From Diploptera punctata (taxonomy: Eukaryota; Arthropoda; Insecta; Blattodea; Blaberidae), in contig JASPKZ010004954.1 in assembly GCA_030220185.1 (NCBI GenBank), positions 248,001-312,000 of the forward strand: a stretch of 64,000 nucleotides of DNA, read 5' to 3'. Both the position numbers and the translations under genes were made by a program. The stretch's first letter is position 1, and every line of letters starts with the position of its first letter. Shown here piece after piece: positions 45,801-57,329 of the stretch. The notes under the pieces were generated by a model that was given only the letters and a program-made list of their open reading frames with translations, ran no database searches and was not told the DNA's origin.

Positions 45801-45899
45801 ACACTGTATTGTGGAATATTCCTAAAATAAAAAAAAGCGATACTTTAAGGAATTCAGCATATTTGAGAATAATAGACTAGTTTCATGTAACATCTACAA

Positions 45900-45901
45900 A
45901 A

Positions 45902-45958
<57 letters not shown>

Positions 45959-46445
45959 TTTATAGTGTTCTGCTCAAGAGCAGGTTTTTCATTGCAAACT
46001 CAGAATTTTCAACTCTTTCCTTAACTCAGCTTTCTTTTTGTATCTGCATACAAACCATTTATTTTAATATTGTCTATCATCTCATGTCTTTTTTTTTTGC
46101 TTCTAACTTTCTTTCCTTTGACCATTCCTTCTAGGGCATCCTTCAGCAGGCAGTTTATTCTTAGCCAGTGGCCAATCAAATTTCTTTTCCTCCCCTATAT
46201 GAGTTCCAGCATTGTTCATCTTTCGCCCACTCTGTCTAGCACATATTTATTTCTTACTTTGTCTGTCCATTTTATACGTTCCATTCTTGTCCATATCCAC
46301 ATCTCAAAAGCTTCCAGTCACTTTTCTTCATTCCGTCGTAATGTCCAAGTCTCTACACCATAAAATGCTACACTCCAGACAAAGCACTTCACTAGCCTCT
46401 TCCGTAAGTCTTGTGCCAAAGGTCCGCAGAAAATGCTCCTCTTCT
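45900..46445 (-). pseudogene. LINE RT C-terminal fragment beside a (TA)n tract
   Basis: The minus strand gives KCFVWSVAFYGVETWTLRRN, KLLEMWIWTRMERI-type and LGHWLRINCLLKDALEGMVK text, with frameshifts. This is the C-terminal RT region of another LINE family. A TA tract (45903-45955) lies at its 3' end and a second one (46447-46469) at the other end. Confidence 0.65.
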
Positions 46446-46549
46446 TATATATATATATATATATATATGCATAGATGTAGGTCTATATGCAACATGTGGC
46501 TTAAGTCAGAATTAACGGTTGCAAATACAATGAACAGTTAGATATGATA

Positions 46550-46601
46550 TGGTTATCTCCCCTCCCTCCCTCCCTGTCTTTCTCTCTATTTATGTCTGTC
46601 T

Positions 46602-46675
<74 letters not shown>
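46550..46675. repeat. (CT)n-(CA)n microsatellite
   Basis: Imperfect CCCT/TCTG text, then CT units (46605-46641) running into CA units (46642-46672). Confidence 0.95.
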
Positions 46676-46679
<4 letters not shown>

Positions 46680-47660
46680 GAGGTTCATGCATCTTTAAGC
46701 CACAAATGCCCGTAATAGCAGTAAAAATATTTATTAGGCCTGTCTCTTTATCAGAAATCCTTTCCTGAATATCTGTTGTATTTATACTGCTTTATTTATG
46801 AGCATTTTCTTTCTTCCTTTTTTGATCAAATTGTTGTTGGTGTTGTTATTTTTGTTACATCTGGATCGACATCAATGGCGTACCGTTCGTGGAAGTTTTG
46901 GAAGGGGTATTTTTTTCCCTTATTTCATTTTTTTAAAATTGTATTACATTTGTCTTCACAAGTATATTGACAAGTAAACATTTGGTAGCCTACAGTTAAT
47001 ATTAAATGAAATATCAGAAAATTTGAAGCAGTAGAATCGCAGTGCATAAAAATAATACGGCACTATTAGATATATAGAAGACTCTTGCTCAATGATTAAG
47101 GGATATACCAGAAACAGCGGTTCCTTCGTGTATTTCTCTAGATATACGGTAGTAAAAACACATATGGATAGAATTTAGATTTTAAACCGCCTTGTCACTC
47201 ATATATTCAGGATCTCCAATAACTTTAAAATTTAAGTGACCCATTTCACAGCAAGAAGCAGCACATTTCCAATAATGTCCAAATTTCTGCGCTCTGTGGT
47301 GAGGGTCGGTCCACTTGTCAAGGGGTTATGCTCTTTCTATCAGTTAGATACTGTGAAGTGCTAAGAGGTTAAGGATGCAAATATTTTTTATGAATACTAT
47401 CATTTTGATAAATATATTTTATCATATACCATCCTAATGAAAAATAAATCACAAACAGTAGACTATAAATATGAATAAAAACCCTTTCCATAAATTAAAT
47501 TATTTGTATTAGAAGCAGTTTCCGAGTTTGGTGTGTTGAGTATCTAATAACAATTTAATATAATATGGAAAATAAATTAAGGCGAAACTCTAAAATAAGG
47601 TTTAGAAAGAACATAAAACCGATATATTTTTCAAAGAACTACATTAGGGTCCTATGATGA
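46680..47660. other. AT-rich interval
   Basis: No recognised gene or element. Confidence 0.35.
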
Positions 47661-47664
47661 TATA

Positions 47665-48315
47665 CAGGGTTCTTCATTTTTAACCTAACGGGCACACGAC
47701 GTTTTGCCTGTGCGCGGTTGGGTGTGCCACAGTCCGCTTTGCTCCTACATAAACTCCGCACGTAAAGCATGTATAAAAATATAACCTTATAGAAAATACT
47801 GATTCACTTGATCAAGTTGGGCCACCGTAATGTTTTCGATTTCATTTCTAATATTTTGTTTTAGTTCTTCCAATGTATGAGGATTTGTCTCGTAAATTTT
47901 GTCTTTCAGGTTACCTCACAACTAAAAATCACATACTGTTAGATCATGGGAGTGAGAGGGCCATACACCAGCACTAATTACGCTATCTTGAAACACGTCC
48001 CTAATTTTGTTCATGAACTCCTCTGCTGTATGAGCAGTAACATAATCTTGTTGAAACCACCCATATGATTTCTCCTCTTCTATCAGTTCACGAAAAAATG
48101 AGGTCAAAATCTGATTTCGGTTCCTCACTGCATTTATAATATGCTCGTAAAATAATGGACCGATTATTCGTCTAGCGCTAACAACACAGTATAAGGTAAG
48201 ATGTTTATACCTCTTTTACGTTCGGAGTTTATATAGGAGCAAAGGCGGCTGTGGCACAACCTAACGTGCACAGGCAAAACACCGTGTGCCCGTTAGGTTA
48301 TAAATGAAGACCCTA
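47665..48315 (-). mobile_element. 651-bp mariner-like derivative with ~125-bp terminal inverted repeats
   Basis: The ends 47665-47790 and 48191-48315 are reverse complements with scattered changes. The outer end reads CAGGGTTCTTCATTTTTAAC and the inner part includes TTTGCTCCTACATAAACTCC. The dinucleotide TA flanks both sides (47663-47664 and 48316-48317), as in Tc1/mariner insertion. Between the arms, the minus strand keeps the C-terminal part of a transposase: WFQQDYVTAHTAEEFMNKIR, VWPSHSHDLTVCDF and, after a stop, NLKDKIYETNPHTLEELKQN. The N-terminal half is deleted. The second catalytic Asp (QQD) remains. Confidence 0.9.
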
Positions 48316-48319
48316 TATC

Positions 48320-50865
48320 TTCTCCGATTACAGAATTTTCTTTTCTTGTTGATGGGTCTTGCGTCCTTAAATGCCCCAAGGAGCTATGCGATGGTAGCTT
48401 TGCTGCCAGAAGACTCAAGAAATCCTAGAGTTCAAAGGCATTAAGCTAGTCTAAAAGAAATACCTTGGTCAAAAGAAGGACGATCTCGCGCAACCGCCAA
48501 TAAATATTGGCATGGCTTCCACTGGAGTAAAATAATCCGTAAATAGTCCCTATTACGATCTCCAGATAGACATTAATTCAGAGAAATCATATCAAATGTA
48601 TAAATATAAGTACATGTTCCTAGAAACATGAAACGTTAGGACATTACACAACAGTGGGACACTATTATTATATTTATTAAACACAGAAATTAGATAAATA
48701 TTACTTGGTTACAGTTACTTTAAAGGAAGTTAGATCGCCAGGAGAAGGTAGGCAGTAATCAGGAAAATTTATATTAAGCATAATCTACCAAAAAGTAATT
48801 GGGATTGTACATAATTTTGCATTTAATATGAAATAATGTGGTCGCTATTTTTTGAATGAGTAATATGATCAGTTGAGAAAGAATTGGCGCGTGGTACACA
48901 GCTAAAATTTTGATAAGGGCATAATTGTGGGCTGTCACTTCACTCGGCTCTCTAGCAGTGCAATAGCCGCCAAGTTAAATAGTCTGATGTCAAGAGTAGA
49001 ATTCATCCGAGATACGTGAAAGTCGACGGACATTGTGAAAATGATGAACGTTCCGGAAACTGAAAAGTCTGAAGAACAGATATAGCAGAACCCAAAACCT
49101 GAATTTATAAGAAAAATACACAATATTAAATGTCAGGCAGTAGCTTCATTCAGCAACATGAATGTCTGTTAACATTGGAACTGAATAGAATCACTCAAAT
49201 TCTGATATTCTGGAAGAGTGGGGCACAAGAACCACTTATCATGTGGATCAAAGACACAGGTGATCTTTGGACCATCGCAACTGGACACTGGGACAAGTAT
49301 AGAGTGATGCGCTGAGACTTAAATTATTTCGGTATGATGGTCATATAAGGGAGTGAACACTAACAGAAACTTTTGTGGGGATGGATAGATGATACGTGGG
49401 GGATGGGTTTCTCGTATTTCGGTGTGGAACCACTGGTGATTATCTGTGCCACAATGACCCACAGGTATGCTGTTGAAGCCTATAATTCTGCTCTCAACAA
49501 TTTAATTTTTACATGGGAAGAAACCTTCATAATATCAAGTTAACAATGCTAATATGCAGTGGTATGCAAACAATAATGCTCACTGATTGGACTGGCATAT
49601 ACAAAGTTCCGAACATAATCTCAAAGAATTTTTTGGGGAGATTTGTACCGCCGATTGAGTATCGGAAAATGCTGCTAAATTCCCTTGTCCAACTGAGAGA
49701 CATTTTGCAATTTGAATGTGGACCAATTTCATTGGATGACCTGTACAATCTAGTGGAAAGCATGAATGAGAGGACAGTTGAAGAATAAGCAATTGAAGAC
49801 TTTAAATCTGTTTGACGTAAACAAATTAATCTAACTAAAGTACTTCCTGCTACTCTAACAGAAATTCAAACAAAATTTATTTTACAACCAATTCCCATTA
49901 ATAAATTGTACATTCGAAGTTGTCCGTGCCCTCCTAATTTTAACAGAATTCCTGCTAAAATTATTGTTATAACAGTAGCTAACTGATTCCACGAAATACG
50001 AAAAGAGAAAAAAACATTCAGATAAACTTTCTAGACAGGTTTCCAATTATTTTCCTCTTTTACTATTAAGGACGAGTTCTATGAGGAATTAAAACGTGTG
50101 TATGACATGGATTCATGACATCATATGAAAATAGTCTTAGACTATTTTAATGAAAAGTGGGCAGGCAGATATATTCAAACCAATAATAATAGTTAAGGTC
50201 CGTCTTCATGATAACATAACGACTATTGGGTTAGAAAAATAAACTATTCCACATAAAAGAATTTCATTATTAAGAACATATTTCATTATGCATTATTCCA
50301 TTATCTATAATTCATTATATAATAATGATATGTGAAGATGATGTAATAAGAGAAATTAAGCCTCAAAGATTGCATGGGCACGTCGTAGGGTACGAATGAG
50401 GAATAAAAGAGGTGTGGATAATTGTCCGAATGCGGAGTTTACCGTATTTTATGAAAATTAGAAATGGTGGAGAACCACTGGCAAAAAGACGACAGAAAAA
50501 GAAGGGTTTCTCATGGGCAACAATAAACTACTAATCACGAAGGTAAATTTAATAGTAACAAAACGAATGTAATATTTATTATATAAGTTCACACGGAATC
50601 ACATTTTAATAATATTCACTTCTTGTAAGTTTAGATCAGATCACATAACACTATTCCACTATTTAAATTTAATTTCTATTTCAATAATCTGTACTCCATC
50701 GTGGAGTGGAGTGGAGTGGAGCGGAGGTCTACTCCCGGCAAACATTATTCTCGGTCTGACGTTTACTTGAACTGCAAGCTATTATAAAGCATCCTGTAAG
50801 AAGCTTCTAGAACTTTCCATATAATTACATAAGTAACATTAGCTGCACTGCGTTACATAACAATG
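48320..50865. other. Interval with unrecognised short frames
   Basis: The frame 49513-49788 (+, 91 codons; ...LLNSLVQLRDILQFECGPIS...) and that at 49130-49315 are open but unrecognised. GTGGAGTGGAGTGGAG at 50701 is a tiny minisatellite. No SINE or LINE identified. Confidence 0.35.
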
Positions 50866-50869
50866 AACT

Positions 50870-51178
50870 ACATGGTATTTATAGAAAGCTAGATATAATA
50901 AAAACAATTAAGTCTGGTAGACTGTGATGGGCTGGACATGTGACACAAATGGGAAATGAAAGAGTTGCATGGAAGCTTCTTGTTGAAAAACCAGAGGAAA
51001 AATTCCAAGTAAATAAGCCACGATCGAGGTGGGAGAATACTATTATCTATGATTTGAGGAAGTTATTTATGCCGGTAACGAATGGAGAAATATTAGCTCA
51101 GGATAGGGATGCAGGGAAAACTTACCTCCGCGCTGATATAAACATACAGCAATGACAGTGAGTTAGTTAGTTAGTTAC
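50870..51178 (+). pseudogene. RTE-like LINE 3' end with TTAG tail
   Basis: The plus strand encodes GNERVAWKLLVEKPEEKFQV then RSRWENTIIYDLRKLF and LAQDRDAGKTYLRADI. The element ends CAGTGAGTTAGTTAGTTAG, which shows the short tandem tail of the family. 5'-truncated. Confidence 0.8.
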
Positions 51179-51179
51179 G

Positions 51180-51925
51180 GCAAAATATCTTGCTTTGTGA
51201 ATCCCGTGGATTAAATAAATAATTATTTTGCTCTCTGACGTGCTTAATTTCATGATGAAATCTTCGATGTTTCTGCAACTAAATATCAAACAATTAATTT
51301 GTGTGAAGATAATGGCTCAACTGCACTTCTACGTACGCTTGATTTTTCAGTTTATTGTTGTAAACTATAGCTCTTCTTCTGTATTTACTAACATTATTTA
51401 ATATTTTAAACTTTTGAAACAGCGTTTATAACATTATTAGACAAATTTGAAGTATTTATTTAAAAACGCAAATCACAATATTATGACAATATTGTGATGC
51501 TAAATGCTATTTTTTTCACAGAGTATATTAAATAATCTATGATTATTCTATCGCTGTTTTTGGTTATCGCTGGTTGGATCGGCGTTAGGGAGTGATACGT
51601 AAGTGTACATCCATTTTCAATAAACTTTAGATAATTTTAATATTATTAATATATTTTTTAACATAGATTTGGAGATTTATTGCAAAGATTGGTCATTTAA
51701 ATTTCATAGCGACGGATAGTAATGGAGGATGATAATCGATATGTTTTTCGATTGTGGGTTATTGCTGGCTCTATAAACTCTGGTGCATGCGCACTGTTGT
51801 TCTATAGGACTTTAAAAATATTTCACGCAAGTTTAAGTATAGTTTTCCGAATTAATACAATTGCAAAATAGCGAACTCCATTGTTTTTATATAAATATAG
51901 ATATTATAACAGCAGTTAGGTCTCA
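51180..51925. other. AT-rich interval
   Basis: Nothing recognised. Confidence 0.35.
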
Positions 51926-51929
51926 TAGA

Positions 51930-52255
51930 TTACAATGGACAAATTATGTGCGAGGAATTACGATTAAATAGCGAAGAGGAAACTTTTTTTATTAAAATCA
52001 ATGGGAAAGGATTCGATAGCTATGCTAAGAATAAGGTGGGAGATTAACACACCCAGATTCAAGGAAGGTGAATTACACATTAAACAAACCAAGATATGAG
52101 GAAGATGAATTAAACATTGAACGACTGGAAGATAATAGGCTTAGCACAGGGTAGAGATGTTTCGATAGCTTCTTTCCGTCCTGTCATGAAACTCATAGCT
52201 CGATATGTTCAGAGAGATATATAGTCTTTAATTTAAGAGATGTTGCGTTGGAACA
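51930..52255 (+). mobile_element. Degenerate RTE-like LINE fragment and a 90-bp shared segment
   Basis: 51980-52165 retains diverged text from the GRPRMRWENNI...AQDRD end of the LINE (for example AATAAGGTGGGAGATTAAC). The following 90 bp (52168-52256: CTTTCCGTCCTGTCATGAAA ... GTTGCGTTGGA) recur at 53975-54062, joined again to LINE sequence. Confidence 0.5.
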
Positions 52256-52329
52256 TAAGCTGGTAGCTGATCACTAGTGCAAGGATTTTAATGTACTAAA
52301 AGTTAAGATTGCTACATAGATAGTATATA

Positions 52330-52892
52330 TATATTATACAACTGTTTGTATGAGAAACTAAAAAAAAAATACAGCCAGAAGTCTTACTTCTCATTATATT
52401 ATTCAACTGTTTATATGTGAAATCAAAACAAAAGACAGTCAGAAGTCTAACTTCTCATTATATTATTCAACTGTTTATATGTGAAATCAAACCAAAAGAC
52501 AGTCAGAAGTCTAACATCTCATTATATTAACTGTTTATATGTGAAACCAAAAAAAAAAGGCAGTCAGAAGTCTTACTTCTCATTATAGTTTTCAACTGTT
52601 TATATGTGAAATAAAAACAAAAGACAGTTAATATAATGAGAAGTTAGACTTCTGACTGTTATATGTGAAACCAAAAAAAAAACAGTCAGACGTCTTACTT
52701 ATCATTATATTATTCAACTATTTATATGTGAAATCAAAACAAAAGACAGTCAGAAGACTAACTTCTCATTATATTAATTGTTTATATGTGAAACCAAAAA
52801 AAAGGCAGTCAGAAGTCTTACTTCTCATTATATTATTCAACTGTTTATATGTGAAGCCAAGAAAAGAGGCAGTCAGAAGTATTACTTCTTCT
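52330..52892. repeat. Minisatellite of ~56-66-bp units with one inverted segment
   Basis: About nine units contain CAACTGTTTATATGTGAAA and GACAGTCAGAAGTCT, then TACTTCTCATTATATTA. Some lack the TTATTCAA joint, giving alternating 56- and 65-bp lengths. At 52625-52660 one unit is reversed (TTAATATAATGAGAAGTTAG). The array ends against a (TTC)n run that is the tail of the next LINE. The repetitive open frame over it is an artefact. Confidence 0.9.
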
Positions 52893-52894
52893 TC

Positions 52895-53445
52895 TTCTTC
52901 CTTTCCAGGATTAGGTCAATGCGACCTGTTCCGGTCTCAAGTCAATCGTTTCCTTGGCCGTCCCAAAGAACTTTTTCCATGTGCTTTGTAGGCGTTGATC
53001 TTTTTGGGTAATCTTGTATTGTCCATTCTGTCTAAATGTTCTTTACATTGGTATTTGTGCTCGTCTAGTTTATCGAGTATTTAAAATATCTCCAGTTGAT
53101 TTCTTATTGATTCATTGTGTAATCTATCCATGCGTGTACATCCTTTTACGGATCTTAGATATTTAATTTCAGTGGCTTGAATGTGCGAAATATCTTTTTT
53201 TATAAGTACCCAAGATTCAGATCCATATAAAAGAACAGGAACAGCCATAATTTTATAAAACCTGAGCTGAGTTTCTCTTCGAGTCTTTCGGAGGATTCTT
53301 CATATCATGCCACACATCACTTGATATCGGTTTAATTTATTGTGTATATCCTTGTAGCTGTATGTTATATCTGAACCGGGATAGTTTAAGTGAGTTATCT
53401 GTTCTACTATTTCATTATTGATTACTTCTAATTATACTATATCTC
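52895..53445 (-). pseudogene. LINE RT C-terminal fragment, (GAA)n tail
   Basis: The minus strand gives LRKTRRETQLRFYKIMAVPV then LLYGSESWVL, IQATEIKYLRSVKGCTRMDR, and KEHLDRMDNTRLPKKINAY with frameshifts. Tail GAA (TTC run 52888-52900). A different family from 54840-55370. Confidence 0.75.
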
Positions 53446-53449
53446 AATC

Positions 53450-54062
53450 TTAACTATTACTGCATTAAAATGCTTGATCTAGTATTATTAGGCGATAGCG
53501 AGGATATACTAAGGACCAACACGTACACACTATTGAGTAGTACTATGGAATTGTGGTTGGAAGTAAACATCAATAAAAGTAAATAAATGATCACACACAG
53601 AAATACATAATATAATGTAAATGAGAAATCAATGATAAATGAGGGAAAATTTGAAGAAGTGGATGAAATCAAATACATAGGAACAATAATTACAAATATG
53701 AATGAGGCACAAAAGAAATTAAATATATTCAAATCTGGAAATGCATGTTATTTTACATTACAGGGACTCTTGTCGTCCCAACTTCTCTAAAAAAATTGCA
53801 TTTAAAATGTATAAAACTGTTATTCTCCCAGTTATATCATAAGCATGTGAACATAGACTCCTACTTAAAGAAGGAGAAAAGATTACGAGTATTTGAGAGT
53901 AAAGATCTTAGGAAAAATTTTGAACCGAAGAAAGGTGAACAGACAGGCGAATGGAAAAAAACTAAACAACGGTGAGCTTATTTTCGTCCTGTCATGAAAC
54001 TCATTGCTCGATATGTTCAGTGAGATATATAGTCTTTAATTTAAGATATGTTGCGTTGGAAA
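53450..54062 (+). pseudogene. RTE-like LINE copy, tandem unit 1
   Basis: Plus-strand text from the RT thumb (LGDSEDILRTNTYTLLSSTM then LEVNINKSK) to LRKNFEPKKGEQTGEWKKTK, with frameshifts. It ends in the shared 90-bp segment. The next unit (from 54090) repeats it with a 634-bp period (ATTAGGCGATAGCGAGGA at 53488 and 54122). Confidence 0.75.
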
Positions 54063-54830
54063 TATTGGTCGTATAAGCAACAAAAGCTGTTGTTATTTAT
54101 GCTGATGACGTAGTATTATTATTAGGCGATAGCGAGGAAATACCAAGGACCAACACGCATATTCTATTGAGTAGTACTAAGGAATTTTGATTGGAAGTAA
54201 ACATCAATAAAAGTAAATAAATGATCACACATAGAAATACATAATATAATCTAAATGGGAAATGAATGACAAATGAGGTAAAATTTGAAAAAAGTGGATG
54301 AATTCAAATACATAGGAACAATAATTACAAATATGAATGAGGCACAGAAATAAATTAAATATACTGAATTCTAGAAATACACGCTATTTTACATTACAGT
54401 GATTCTTTTCGTCCCAACTTCTCTAAAAATTGCATTTAAAATGTATAAAACTGTTATTCTCCCAGCTATATTATAAGCATGCGAACATAGACTGCTACTA
54501 AAGGAAGGAGAAAAGATTACGAGTATTTGAGAATAAAGTTCTGAGGAAAAAAATTTGAACCGAAGAAAGATGAACAGACAGGCGAATAATATAAAACCCT
54601 AAAGAACAGTGAGCTACATGACCTTCATAATAAACAAGATATAATAAGAATAGTTACGTTTCGTACAGTGGGATGGGCAGGAGATATCGCACGAATGGGG
54701 AATGAAAGAAGGGGTGGAAACTTATTGTAGAAAAACCAGAAAGAAATCGCTCATATGGTAGACCAAGTATGAGGTGGGAAAATAACATGAATCATGATTA
54801 AGGTAGGGATTTAGGAAAATAATGATAATA
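54063..54830 (+). pseudogene. RTE-like LINE copy, tandem unit 2
   Basis: The text AVVIYADDVVLLLGDSEEIP keeps the YADD motif (54088-54140), then LEVNINKSK, LRKKI.TEER.TGE.YKTLKN, and GWAGDIARMGNERRGGNLL. Frameshifts throughout. No TTAG tail is seen; a minus-strand LINE tail begins at 54840. Confidence 0.75.
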
Positions 54831-54839
54831 CTGATAATT

Positions 54840-55370
54840 CTTCTTCTTCTTCTTCCTTTCATGTGATAGACCTAGTGGTCTGTTACGGTCTCAATCCAAC
54901 GTTCGAAGGGTCTGCCCAAAGATCTCTTGCCTGGTGGCTGGTAATTTAAGATCTGACGTGGTATTCTTGTTCTGCTCATGCTTCGTACGTGAGATTTCCA
55001 GTTGTTTCTGTATTTTTGTACATATTCCATGACTGATTCTGTTTGTAATTCTTTGAGAATGTCAGAATTCCTTTTATGGTCTGTCCTTGAATATCCCGCA
55101 GTACGTCTCATAAATTTCATTTCTGCCGCAGTTAGTCTTTGTTCATCTACACTGCGAATTGTCCAGGCCTCACTGCTGTAACATAATATGGGTCTGGCCA
55201 GTGTTTTATAAATTCTAGTTTGTGTGTGTTGCTGTACTGTGTTTGGCTTGAAAATATTATTTATAATTCCTGTTACTCTGTTAAATTTTATAATTTTTTG
55301 ACTAAAATGTTTTTCTTCTTCGTATGTAACTTGGTATCCGAGATAGTTAAATGTGTTGATTTGTACTGAT
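54840..55370 (-). pseudogene. LINE RT C-terminal half, (GAA)n-tail family, best-preserved copy
   Basis: A single minus-strand frame reads TFNYLGYQVTYEEEKHFSQK, IINNIFKPNTVQQHTQTRIY, RPILCYSSEAWTIRSVDEQR, AAEMKFMRRTAGYSRTDHKR and GKRSLGRPFERWIETVTDH. It ends in a stop and a GAA tail (TTC run at 54841-54853). Upstream the frame enters (ATT)n at 55375, as at 28347, so both copies may share a 5' junction. The RT core is absent. Confidence 0.85.
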
Positions 55371-55374
55371 AATA

Positions 55375-55377
55375 ATG

Positions 55378-55426
<49 letters not shown>

Positions 55427-55490
55427 TAATAGCAATGATAATAATGACAATAATAAAGACAATAAAAATGACAATAATAATAATAATGAT
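55375..55490. repeat. (AAT)n/(GATAAT)n microsatellite
   Basis: Imperfect AAT and GAT units over about 115 bp. They account for the poly-Asn and poly-Leu frames on either strand. Confidence 0.95.
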
Positions 55491-55499
55491 CTCTCTCTA

Positions 55500-55850
55500 T
55501 CTTCGGGTTTTTACAGCTGCTGCCGTCTTCCCGTGCCAAACCTCCAAAGCCTACGGTCTTGGGCATCTTCGATGCTTAGCCCTCTAGCTTTCATTACTGT
55601 CTTCATGTTTTCCTTCCATGTTAACCTTGGTCTTCCTCTTTTCTTCTTTCTGTCAGGATGCCATTCATATAGTTGCTTCGGCCATCGCTCGTCTTCCATT
55701 CTTAAAACATGTCCTAACCACTTTAATTCCTTTTCCTCAATTCTTTCAATTATGCTTTCTTCTGCTTCCATTATGTTTCTAATTTCCTTATTTGTGACCC
55801 GTTCTAATTTAGACTTTCTGGCACTTCTTCGTAGATAATCCATTTCTAAT
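55500..55850 (-). pseudogene. LINE RT C-terminal fragment
   Basis: The minus strand has MDYLRRSARKSKLERVTNKE then EESIIERIEEKELKWLGHVL and RMEDERWPKQLYEWHPDRKK, RGRPRLTWKENMKTVMKARG and LSIEDAQDRRLWRFGTGRRQ. This is an uninterrupted C-terminal domain of another LINE family. A related, more decayed copy lies at 60990-61340. Confidence 0.85.
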
Positions 55851-56090
<240 letters not shown>

Positions 56091-56320
56091 AACAGCAGCT
56101 TTATTTTACATGGTAGAATTAAAGTCCTGCCTACCACTCAATCAGTTTAGTTCCTTTGTACGCGCGGCCATTAACCTATGAGTTCGATAGTGCCGGTGAG
56201 GTAGTTAGTTTTTTAGTAGTAGTAGTAGGACTTTATTAGACAAAAAGTAAGATATTTACAATATTATTTACAAATATGGGTCGCACGGGCAGTAAGCCGT
56301 AGTTAGTTAGTAATACGCAG
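56091..56320. mobile_element. Cluster of LINE 3' tails
   Basis: 56091-56150: minus-strand TAA-tailed LINE end (GCTTTATTTTACATGG...CCACTCAATCAG). 56165-56210: plus-strand RTE-like end (GTTCGATAGTGCCGGTGAGG, then TAGTTAG). 56210-56305: minus-strand end shared with 14230-14330 (GGACTTTATTAGACAAAAAG, CACGGGCAGTAAGCCGTAG). Three families piled end to end. Confidence 0.7.
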
Positions 56321-56618
56321 CCTCTGTAGGGTAGGCCTATATAACCTGTGATTGCCATTTTTTATTCAGAAGAATGATCACGATTAAATTGTTTTTGCTG
56401 ATTAAGTTCCACCTCAGTATTGCCCTGACCTCCGAGATGTCAAAGCTAAATCAGGCATGCGTGTGCGCGCGCGCACGTTTGTGTATGTGTGTGTGTGTAA
56501 TATAATATGTAATCATAATTAATTACATATACTTACATTAAGTCCATGGTAAACTAGTTAAAAAATGTTGTAACAGACCTACTATATAAAATTCAAGTTT
56601 CACAGTTTCCATATACAA

Positions 56619-57092
56619 TAAATAATAGTTTTAAAAACTAAAACAACACGCTTTATTAGAAACCCGAACAAAACATTAAAAATAATTTTAATTTCTAACA
56701 CACTTGGGATAAAATTAAAGTGATCAACAAAAATATCATCTCCAACACATAGAGAATAAAACTAGAGTTATCAACAAAAAGAAAATAATTTTATCATCAA
56801 AAGCGTGAGGTGCTCTATATCAATTAATATATTTGATAATAAACAGATATTGGCAAAAGTAAAGTCTCTAAGAAGAAAATGTAAAAATCATAAAAAGCAC
56901 CCCACGCTTTTGATGGTAAAATTATTTTCTTTTTGTTGATAACTCCAGTTTTATTCTATATGTGTTGGAGATGCTTTTTTGTTGAACACTTTAATTTTAT
57001 CCCAAGCGTGTTGGAAATTAAAATTAGTTTTAATTTTTTTGTTCAATTTTCTAATAAAGCGTGTTGTTTTAGTTTTTTAAAACTATTATTTA
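56619..57092. repeat. Foldback element with ~195-bp arms
   Basis: The arms 56619-56814 and 56896-57092 are reverse complements with mismatches (AAAACAACACGCTTTATTAG, AGAAAATAATTTTATCATC and AAAAGCGTGAGGTGCT with partners). The spacer is about 80 bp and non-coding. No clear target duplication is visible in this AT-rich context. Confidence 0.85.
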
Positions 57093-57194
57093 TTTTTTAG
57101 TTTTAATATTTTTCAGAATAAGATAAAAATGTAAATATCTTTAAATTCGATAATATTGTAGTATGAGCTACAAGTAATACTCTTCTAAAAAAAT

Positions 57195-57300
57195 CCTACC
57201 AGCCGGATTTGAACCAGTGACCTATGATTTACTGAAATTATATACCACTAGAGTTCACCGCTCTACCAACTGAGTTCTTACGACGATTGACTAAAAAGTC
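57195..57300 (-). repeat. tRNA-like sequence
   Basis: The minus strand reads AACTCAGTTGGTAGAGCGGT (A-box), and later ACTGGTTCAAATCCGGCTGG (B-box), about 40 bp apart. Acceptor-like GTAAG/CTACC ends do not pair well, so this is a tRNA-derived repeat rather than a gene. Confidence 0.55.
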
Positions 57301-57329
57301 GACAAGTCCGCTACCAATTATACCAGTTT

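Noticed and set aside
49513..49788. A 91-codon plus-strand frame as a gene
   Set aside because: An overlapping minus-strand frame is as long, there is no recognisable domain, and the flanks are non-coding.
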